The position numbers and the translations under genes were made by a program. This document shows, one piece after another, positions 1 to 9,800 of a stretch of DNA of 64,000 nucleotides. Under the pieces are notes generated by a model, which made no database searches, had not been told where the DNA came from, and saw only the letters and a list, made by a program, of their open reading frames with translations. This stretch comes from JAFTYO01 sp045613125 (GTDB lineage: Bacteria; Pseudomonadota; Alphaproteobacteria; RF32; CAG-239). Position 1 is the stretch's first letter. Each line of letters begins with the position of its first letter. The stretch spans positions 1 through 64,000 of the forward strand of contig JAZLAM010000003.1 in assembly GCA_045613125.1 (NCBI GenBank), in the 5' to 3' direction.

Positions 1-3000
1 CTAATATCTGATCAAATATCTGATTCATACCTGTTAAAAAGTTTTGTCTTGCATCACTTGCAGCTTCTGAAGCAGAATCTTGAGTACTACCACCATTACC
101 ATCAGATGTATTTTCTCCGGCAGACATCAAAAAGGCTGAACCATCTGTAAGAAGCTGAGTCACAATCGGTAAAGTATATTTTTTCAACAATTGTTCATCT
201 ATATAACCCAACGCACCTGCCTTACCCTGTGCATCACCTGTTTGAGCAGCAGCAAATTCAAACGCTGAACCATCAGGTCTAATTAAACGTTCCCAAGATA
301 TGTTAACTCTGACAGCACTTCCTGTTCCACCTCCGGTACCGAAACTTCCCATTGAGCCCATCACACGACTTCCGGCCGGAATAACAATATTGCGTCCAAC
401 TTCAGCATAAATATTTCTTTCTACAATTGCAGTTACCGGAACGCTATCTGCTCCCGACATCAATGTTCTGGATAATACAGCCGGAATAGGTTTATCAGCC
501 AAAATCATCTCACTCATATCAACACGCCATGACGAAAGTTTTCTGGGGACACCTTTCCAACTAGATTGCATACCATCAAATGCTTCTTTACTTACATTAG
601 TTGAAATTTTACCCATAGCTAACTCGCTTCTTCTCAAATTTTGTGTTTCATTTAAGATATGAGCGCGTACAGGATCGTATCTTTCTCCAGCCCCATAGCC
701 ACCTCCTGGACCAAGATTTTTAGGCTGATTGCCGGTTCCGTAGGCTGCTCCATCACCAAAACTTCCTCTCGGAACAAACATCTTTTCTGCTGAAGTGTTT
801 TTAACTTCTTCAACACCTATCAAGCCTCCTTGATTATCAATAATTAATCCGTCCGGCATTTTTTTACCAACCAAATTTCCAAGCTTATCAATTACATCAT
901 TGTTTTGTAAAATATCTCCTAAATAGTTACCATCTGGTGTTAAAGCTATACCTATTGCTTTTAATTCATATTTACCCGGTACTTTTTTAGACTTAGAAGA
1001 TGATAAGACCTGTTTACCTTGTTCTTCCGAAACACTATCATTATCAATATCGTCTTCATCATTCTCACCAGCATCTATATCAGAAGTAGGGGTCGGAATA
1101 ACCAGTTCTCCTATTTTAATTGAAGTTTCTTTTTGTTCTGCAGGCTTAATTGATGCAACTTTTTGCACATTATAATATTGCAAATATTGTGCTTTTGCCA
1201 TCAACTTTCCGTCTTTATTTCTAATTTCACCATTCCCCAAAAGATTTCCTATAACAGATTGTGTATTATCAACCATTTCTCCATTAAGTAATAATTCGCC
1301 TACGATTTCTTGCCTGCTATTACGAAGAAAATAATCTCTTGCACCTCTTCCGATAAGATTATAGTTTTTATCAACCAAAAAACCTCTATCTGCTTGACCT
1401 AACCTATTACCGGAAAATCCATTTACGATACCGCCTTTTGTAAGGTATCCTATTGCTTTTCCATCTTCATCATAGACATACACATCATACAAAGCATATC
1501 CAATCTCTTTTCTACCGGAATAAACCGAACCATCATATCTTACTGTTGCTAAAACTTTATTATCACTACTGATAACTTCAGCATTATCATTAATTCTTCC
1601 CAAAAAGTTATTATCTCTATCAAATGCAAATCTATATTTAAAAGCCATTCCAAGTACTTTACTTCCATCTAAAGATATAACATTACCATTAGGAAGAACC
1701 CTACCGAGAATTTTGTTATTAATATCAACAACTTTTCCAGAAGATAAAACCCTACCGATTATAGTGTTTTCATAATTTATTACAGATGTTGGTACAACAA
1801 CAGAACCTTTAAAAACATTCTCATTATTATATAAACGACCATTACTCTTGATACACCCCATATCGGCATTAGCATAATTCAGAACTCGCCCAAAGATATT
1901 AACAGTTCCTACATTTTTACCTGTAAAATCAATCACTGTTCCTACTAATGGTATAAAACCATTAACAACTGCAGTCTCTGAAACAACCTGACCATTAGAT
2001 AAAATTTTTCCTATAACTATATCTCTGGTATTACGTACATCTCCCTTAGGGCTAACTATACCCAAAAAGCTACAATTATCGCTAACGACACTACTAAATC
2101 CGACTAATTTACCTGCAACAGATTTATCAACTCCAAGCACCATATCATTTTCCACGACTCTACCTGATGCATTTCGTTGAAAATCAAGCACTTGTCCATC
2201 ATATTGTGCATAACCTAACATATTACCGTTGAAACCGACAGCCATATAATTTTTCCCAGTATATCCAACTACCGGCATCAAATTATCTTTTATATCAATT
2301 GATGATTCAACTGCTTTATTTTCAGGTACAACTTTAGCAATCACTGAAAATTTATCATTAACTATAGTATTATTCTCTGCTAAATAGCCTAATATTGAAC
2401 CATTTTCTTGTACAGCATAATGTGTTTTAATGGTATAACCCAAAATCTCATCTGACGGATCAACAATCATACCAAATTGATTTATTTTTGCACCTTTCTC
2501 AACAGGAATACCTTCCACCTGTCCGTTGACTCCTAAATAACCACTAACAGTTCCGTCTTCTTTATATAATGCTGATAATTTTAATATATTTCCGATTACC
2601 GAGCTATCAGATGAATATACATATCCGTAAGGAGATATACGATAAGGAACATTTGCTGATTTAAACTCAGAACCTACACCACTTAATCCTAAAACATCAT
2701 TTGCAGAATTAACAACTTGAGCCACACCTATTTTTGCCCCTAACATCCTACCTATATTATCGTATACATATTGTCCTTGTACATATCCTAACAAAGAACC
2801 TTCTGTAGACACCGCTGTACCATTACGTAGCGCAAGTGCAACAAAATTACCTAAATAATCAAAAACAGGACCAGCATATGATATTTGCCCCATCACTTTA
2901 CCATCATTATTATAGACAAAGCCATGAGCACCAACACGTCCTATAATATCACGAGCTTTTGCAATTTTACCTTCAGGCAACAATCGTCCCAAATAGTTGC

Positions 3001-3886
3001 CTTTAAAATCTGTTGCTGTTGCAGTTATATCGATATAAAAACCAATAACATTTTGTTCAGTATCAACGATTTTATCATCAGCTCTTAATGATCCCAACAC
3101 CTTACCATTTACTACAACTTCACCATTATATGAAACTACACCCAAATAATTACCTATATTATCAAAGGCATACCCACCGGTAACTATTTTTCCTATAATT
3201 TTTGAATTTTCATCGTATACATATCCGTTCGCATGAATGCTACCGATAATTTTATTATCAAAGTCTGTAACCTTTCCACCGGGAGCAACACTTCCAATAA
3301 ATTCACCCGAGGGGGAAATTACCATTTTAGATGACATGAGACGGCCATCTAAACTATAGCCTGTTCCATTATTACGATATGCATATCCTAAAGTAGATAC
3401 AAAGCCTATATTTTGACCTTCCATACTTATATATAAACCATCACCTGTTAGACGTCCGATTGTTCTCCCTTCATTGTCATATATCAATCCCGGATATAAA
3501 ACAGAACCAATAATATTATAAGAATCGTCAACAACTAGAGCATTAGGCAAAACTTTTGCAATTATTTTACCAGTTGGCAACCTCACCGTTCCATCATTAT
3601 TTACTTTTCCAAGTACTTTATTATCATTACCTATTACAACACCTTGAGGAACTATTCCTCCTATTATACCACCTGTGTTATCAACAATAAAACTATCAGC
3701 CGTAACTTTACCAATTATATTATTTTGCATTCCTATAACTGAACCATCAGGAATAACTTTACCTATTATATTACCATTAAAATCAATTGCTGTAATTTCA
3801 TTTGCATAAACAGAGCTCGCAACAAACATCGCTCCAAAAACAAAAAATTTACAAAATGTTTTTACTTTACTTAATATCCCGAACAC
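1..3886 (-). CDS. VirB10/DotG-like T4SS channel protein with 17-residue repeats (3' end beyond window)
   Basis: The frame is open from a GTG at 3886 to the left edge (about 1295 codons) and is incomplete at its C-terminus. The GTG lies one base after the stop of the upstream gene and is preceded by GGAGGA at good spacing, so translation is probably coupled. Residues 1-28 form a signal peptide with an A-N-E cleavage region. Most of residues 30-900 are divergent 17-residue units of the type D-x-x-G-N-x-I-G-K-V-x-x-D-G-x-V. An acidic linker follows, then from about residue 1090 a TrbI/VirB10 domain with recognisable stretches such as IPAVLSRTLMSGADSVPVTA, IPAGSRVMGSMGSF and GDAQGKAGALGYID. In VirB10/DotG families this domain forms the channel linking the inner and outer membranes. 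Unusually, there is an exported N-terminus rather than a cytoplasmic anchor; the upstream gene supplies an anchor. The family call is firm for the C-terminal domain; the repeat function is inferred to be a periplasmic spacer. Confidence 0.85.
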   Translation of the reverse strand, partial: MFGILSKVKTFCKFFVFGAMFVASSVYANEITAIDFNGNIIGKVIPDGSVIGMQNNIIGKVTADSFIVDNTGGIIGGIVPQGVVIGNDNKVLGKVNNDGTVRLPTGKIIAKVLPNALVVDDSYNIIGSVLYPGLIYDNEGRTIGRLTGDGLYISMEGQNIGFVSTLGYAYRNNGTGYSLDGRLMSSKMVISPSGEFIGSVAPGGKVTDFDNKIIGSIHANGYVYDENSKIIGKIVTGGYAFDNIGNYLGVVSYNGEVVVNGKVLGSLRADDKIVDTEQNVIGFYIDITATATDFKGNYLGRLLPEGKIAKARDIIGRVGAHGFVYNNDGKVMGQISYAGPVFDYLGNFVALALRNGTAVSTEGSLLGYVQGQYVYDNIGRMLGAKIGVAQVVNSANDVLGLSGVGSEFKSANVPYRISPYGYVYSSDSSVIGNILKLSALYKEDGTVSGYLGVNGQVEGIPVEKGAKINQFGMIVDPSDEILGYTIKTHYAVQENGSILGYLAENNTIVNDKFSVIAKVVPENKAVESSIDIKDNLMPVVGYTGKNYMAVGFNGNMLGYAQYDGQVLDFQRNASGRVVENDMVLGVDKSVAGKLVGFSSVVSDNCSFLGIVSPKGDVRNTRDIVIGKILSNGQVVSETAVVNGFIPLVGTVIDFTGKNVGTVNIFGRVLNYANADMGCIKSNGRLYNNENVFKGSVVVPTSVINYENTIIGRVLSSGKVVDINNKILGRVLPNGNVISLDGSKVLGMAFKYRFAFDRDNNFLGRINDNAEVISSDNKVLATVRYDGSVYSGRKEIGYALYDVYVYDEDGKAIGYLTKGGIVNGFSGNRLGQADRGFLVDKNYNLIGRGARDYFLRNSRQEIVGELLLNGEMVDNTQSVIGNLLGNGEIRNKDGKLMAKAQYLQYYNVQKVASIKPAEQKETSIKIGELVIPTPTSDIDAGENDEDDIDNDSVSEEQGKQVLSSSKSKKVPGKYELKAIGIALTPDGNYLGDILQNNDVIDKLGNLVGKKMPDGLIIDNQGGLIGVEEVKNTSAEKMFVPRGSFGDGAAYGTGNQPKNLGPGGGYGAGERYDPVRAHILNETQNLRRSELAMGKISTNVSKEAFDGMQSSWKGVPRKLSSWRVDMSEMILADKPIPAVLSRTLMSGADSVPVTAIVERNIYAEVGRNIVIPAGSRVMGSMGSFGTGGGTGSAVRVNISWERLIRPDGSAFEFAAAQTGDAQGKAGALGYIDEQLLKKYTLPIVTQLLTDGSAFLMSAGENTSDGNGGSTQDSASEAASDARQNFLTGMNQIFDQIL

Positions 3887-3887
3887 G

Positions 3888-6800
3888 TTAGTTCCTCCGA
3901 TTTTGTGCAACTTCTTGCAATGCATATCCTGCCACTTGCTTATCTAAATTAACAAATGAACCATTACTTTTTAAATATCCGATCTCTCTTCCATCGACAC
4001 TTATAACTTTTGCTCTTGAATCTAAATATCCCAAATGTTCTCCATCACCTGAAAGAATAGCAGTCCCTATCTTATAAACTGTCCCTATAATATTATTTTG
4101 ATTATCTACAGCTAAGCCTGATGATAAGACATGGCCCATAATACTACCATCATTTTTTATTATTTTTCCGTCAAAAGAGACAAATCCCGTTATTTTATCC
4201 TGATTATTTATAACAATATCTCCGGTCACAATCTCTCCGATTACTTTACCTTCCATATTGCTTACTTTACCATCTGAGTGAACATTACCGATCATAACAT
4301 TTTTTGTATTTATTACTGTACCATCAGGCAAAACAGAGCCTATTACATTTCCGGCAAAATCAATTACTGTTCCTCTTTTCAACACACTCAAATTTTTATC
4401 AGTAGACCCTCCCGGTAAAACATATGTAACAAACGTTCCATTCAAATCCATTAATTCGCCTAATGTATTAACATATCCTCTATAATGACCAAACAAATCT
4501 ATAACCGGAAGCTCTTCAATTCTCTCACCTAACACCTTATGATTGTTATCAAATATCAAACCACTTCCATTTTCATAGGCAATTATCTGTCCTTGTTGAT
4601 TTACAACATTACCATCAGCTAATACATAACCTATATATGAACCATCATAACCAATTGCTGGTCCTGTTTTTACCAATGCTCCTAAATATTCACCCTTATT
4701 ACTAAACCATCTACCTTCCGTATCTGCTTTACCCAAAATTTCACCAAAGCGAGTAACAACATTACCATCAAAGTTGATAAATCCTGCTTTATCTCCATTT
4801 ATGGCTGAGACATATCCTAAAGGCAAAATTTTTCCTACAACTGAATTATAAAAGCTGAAACCATCTCCATAGATAACATCTATCGCGACACCATTTGCAT
4901 CGTACACTTTACCATCAGCAAAAACACGACCTATCTCTTCAGCAGCAGAATCAACAATTCTATTATATTCAGGTAAGGCAATGCCGATAATTTTATTATT
5001 TTCGTTTACGATATACTTATGTAAGAAAAGCTTAGCACCAGGATAGTCTTTTAATACGAATGTGCCGTCATTTTTAAATACGGTCAATAATTTTCCTTTC
5101 ATATCGAAAGCATAAAATTTATCTGTTAATTTTCCTAAGTATGCTCCATCAAAACCAAAAACTTCACCACTAGGAGCAACGCACCCTACGGGTTTTGATA
5201 AAGATGAAACCACTTGACCATTAGGTGATAATCTACCAACAATATTACCATTATCAGCAACAACTGTCTTATATTCAGCAACTTTACCTATTACTTCGCC
5301 TTTCTCATCTAAAACAGTTCCATCTGGATTTGTACATCCTACATAATTTTCATTATTTTTTACAACACCTTGTTCATTAGCATAACCGAGATAATTACAT
5401 CTGGCGTCAAAAACCCTTCCCGTCTTAACAGGATGGCCTAAATAAACACCTGTTTCACTAAAAACACTACCATCCAGATAAACTCTATAATTTTTTTCTT
5501 CACCATCTTTTACAACTCTACCATTTTTACCTAATATACCAACATTATTACAACCCCAACCGATAATCATACCGCCTTTTACACCTTTACCGACATATTT
5601 CGCTCCAGTATTATTTTTAATCAATCCGTTAGGTAAAATACGACCTACAATCAAATCTCTTTCACCGATAACTTCTCCGTTATCTGAAATAGAGCCCAAA
5701 AGTTCACCATCTATACCTATAGGTATCAAATCTGCCTTAACAACTGAACCTATACCTATTTTATCATAAGAAACAACTTGGCCATTTTTATCAGCAACAC
5801 CGATAATATTACCATATTTATCAATTGCATTACCATCAGCATCAATATACCCAATAACATTGCCTTTTTCATCAATAATTAAATTAGTATAATCACCTGC
5901 TTTACCGATAACATTATCATTTTCATCAACAATTGTGCCGTCTTCTCGCATTTTTCCTATAATATTGCCATCAAAATTAACAACATTACCATTTTCATCA
6001 ACATAACCTATAATATTTCCATTGTTATCATAAGCTAATCTTCTTTGTTGAGCAACTTCACCTACAGAAGAAAAAACATCTCCGTTTTCATTAACGAAAC
6101 CTATTCTTTTTCCATCTTTTCCAATAACTTCATTATCTGAATTTATATAACCAAGAATATTACCATTTTCATCGATAGCAACATCTGATGATCCGCCAAG
6201 TTTTGCATAAATTATGCCGTCTGCACCTATAATCGATCCGTCATATTGCATTTTCCCTAAAACAGAACCATCTGAATTGATAATAGTGCCATCATCTAAA
6301 ACTTTTCCTAACAATGTTCCATCAACATTTAAAAAGGCTTTTTCTTCACTTATTGAGCCTATAATATTTCCATTGTTATCAACAACCATGTCGCCTGATA
6401 AAGATTTTCCAATAATATTACCATCTTTATCGACAACACTACCATCGGCAAGAGCCATACCAATAAGTTTTCCATTTTCATCATAGACAGCTTTATCGTC
6501 ACTTGTTTTTCCGATATTTTGCCCCGTCTTGTTTACAACGCTACCATCAGCCAAAGCCTTGCCTATAAGCTTTCCGTTTTCATCGTAAACAGCTTTATCA
6601 TTACTTGCTTTACCGATTTTTCTTCCTTTCTGATTTACTATACTTCCATCAGATTTCTTTGCCCCAATAAGTTTTCCATTTTCATCATAGACAGCTTTAT
6701 CGTCACTTGTTTTTCCTATAACCTTTCCATTCTCGTCTACAACACTACCATCGTCTAAAGTTTTTCCTACAACATTACCATTTTTATCGACGACCGTACC

Positions 6801-9800
6801 ATCTGATAAAACTCTTCCAAGTATAGCGCCTTTTTCATCATAAACAATTTTCTCATTACCTGCTACACCTATAATATTACCATTATCGTCATATGCTATA
6901 ATCTTATCGCTAGCTACACCGATAATATTACCTTTTTCATCATACACTACGGATTCTTTGCTAGCAGCACCAACAATATTTCCATTTTTATCAACAACAA
7001 CACTCTCTGAAAAAGCCCTTCCCACAATTTTACCATTTTTATCAACAGCAATTCCATTTGCTTTTTTAACACCAACAAAATTACCTTTTTCATCATAAAT
7101 AGCTTTATCATTACTTGCTTTACCGACAACTTTTCCTTCTTTATTTATAACTTTACCATCGACCTTTTTTGCACCTATTAGATTACCTTTTTCATCATAA
7201 ACTGCCTTATCATTACTTGCTTTACCGACAACTTTTCCTTCTTTATTTATAATATTACCATCAGATTTCTTGGCACCTATCAGCTTTCCTTTTTCATCGT
7301 AAACTACTTTATCGCTACTTGCTTTTCCAATTTCTTGGCCTTCTTTATTTACAACTTTGCCATCTATCTTTTTTGCACCTATAAAATTACCTTTTTCATC
7401 ATAAACAGCTTTATCCGTGCTTGCTTTTCCTATATATTCACCTGTTTTATCTAATATACTACCATCATCTGTTTTTACACCAACAATTTTTCCGTTTTCA
7501 TCATAAACAGCTTTATCATTGCTAACATTTCCTATAACGTTACCATTCTCGTCCACAACGCTACCATCGGCTAAAGACTTTCCTATAACATTACCATTTT
7601 CATCAACGACTGTTCCATCTGATAAAACTCGTCCAAGTATGTTACCGTTTTCATCATAGACAATTTTTTCATCGCCCACAACTCCTATCATTTTACCATT
7701 ATCGTCATATGCTACATTTTTATCACTGGTTAATCCTACCACATTACCTTTTTCATCATAGACAGCGGTTTCTTCTCCCACAACACCCATAAAGTTACCA
7801 TTATCATCATAGGCAACATTTTTTTCACTTGCTAAACCAACTATATTACCTTGATTATCATAAACTACTACTTCTTTACCTGATGTACCGATTATTTTTC
7901 CATCTTTATCAAGAATCACATTATCAGATAATGCCCTACCAACAAAATTACCATTTTTATCAACAACTGTGCCATCAGTTTTTTTAATACCGATTACTTT
8001 ACCGTTTTCACCATAAACAACTTTATCATTACTTGCTTTACCGACAACTTTTCCTTCTTTATTTATAACTTTACCATCTATCTTTTTTGCACCTATAAAA
8101 TTACCTCTTTCATCGTACACAGCTTTATCACTACTTGCTTTTCCGACAATATTACCTTCTTTATTTATAATATTACCATCAGATTTCTTGGCACCTATCA
8201 GCTTTCCTTTTTCATCATAAACTACTTTATCGCTACTTGCTTTTCCAATTTCTTGGCCTTCTTTATTTACAACTTTACCATCTATCTTTTTTGCCCCAAT
8301 AAGTTTTCCTTTTTCATCATAAACGGCTTTATCTGTGCTTGCTTTTCCAACTTTCTTACCTTCTTTATTGACAATATTACCATCAGATTTTTTGGCACCT
8401 ATGAAATTACCTTTTTCATCATAAACAGCCTGATCACTACTTACTTTTCCGATAATTTTACCTCTTTTATCAACCACAGTACCATCTGATAGAGCTACCC
8501 CCTTAACATTACCATTTTCATCAACAACTGTTCCGTCTGATAAAACTCGTCCAAGTATGTTACCGTTTTCATCATAGACAATTTTTTCATCGCCCACAAC
8601 TCCTATCATTTTACCATTATCGTCATACGCTACACTTTTATCGCTGGTTAATCCTACAATATTACCTTTTTTATCGTAGACTGCTGTTTCTTCTCCCACA
8701 ACACCCATAAGGTTGCCTTTATCGTCATACGCCACACTTTTATCGCTGGTTAATCCTACCATATTGCCGTTTTCATCGTAAACTATTGTTTCTTTACCTG
8801 TGCTTCCTATGACCTTGCCTTCTTTATTAACAACCATGTCTTCTGCCAAAGCTTTACCGACCACATTACCGTTTTTATCAACGATTGTTCCGTCTGCAAG
8901 TGCCATCCCCATCAGATTACCTTGTTTATCATAGACTAAATTATTATCGCTTATGGTTCCTATTAACTTTCCATCAGATCCTACCAAATCATTTTTTCCA
9001 AATGCTTTACCTATAATTTCTCCATTATTACCGATTATACTTCCTTTATCTATTTTTTGACCTAAAATACTACCATCAGCATCTGTTATTGAACCATCTG
9101 AATTAACTGTATATAGGAGTTTTCCTTCTTTATCTACTACTCGACCATCTGCTTTTTTCATACCGATAATATTACCTTTATTATCATAAACAATCTTATC
9201 TGTCGTAGCTTTTCCTATATGTTTACCTTCTTTATTCACAACTTTTCCATCAGTCTTTTTTACACCTATCAGTTTTCCATTTTCATCATAAACCGCTTTA
9301 TCTTTACTTACTTTTCCTATATATGCACCAGTTTTATTTACTACACTTCCATCTGTTTTTTGGACACCAATTAATTTTCCATTTTCATCATAAATAGCTT
9401 TATCTTGACTTACTTTTCCTATTTGTTTTCCATTTTTATCGACAATTGTTCCATCTGCGCGTGATTTACCTACAATGTTACCATTTTCATCGACGACAGT
9501 TCCATCTGATAAAACTTTGCCTATTATATTACCTTTTTCATCATAAGCAATTTTTTCCTCACCTACAACTCCTATAATGTTTCCATTATCATCATAGGCT
9601 ACGTTCTTATTACTGGTTAATCCAACCACATTGCCTTTTTCATCATAAACTGCCGTTTCCTCACTTGCCGCACCTATGATATTTCCATCTTTATCAACAA
9701 AAGTATCTTTATCAATTTTTGTTCCGATTTTATTACCTTCAAAATCTATAACTTTACCATTTTCATCAACATAACCTATAACATTTCCATTATTATCATA

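Noticed and set aside
3884..3890. Possibility that the two giant repeat genes are one gene split by a frameshift
   Set aside because: The second gene has its own GGAGGA ribosome binding site and a classical signal peptide, which make no sense inside a continuous protein.
6214..8489. Several plus-strand frames of 60-90 codons within the giant repeat gene
   Set aside because: They are antisense images of the 51-nt repeat in other frames and repeat with it.
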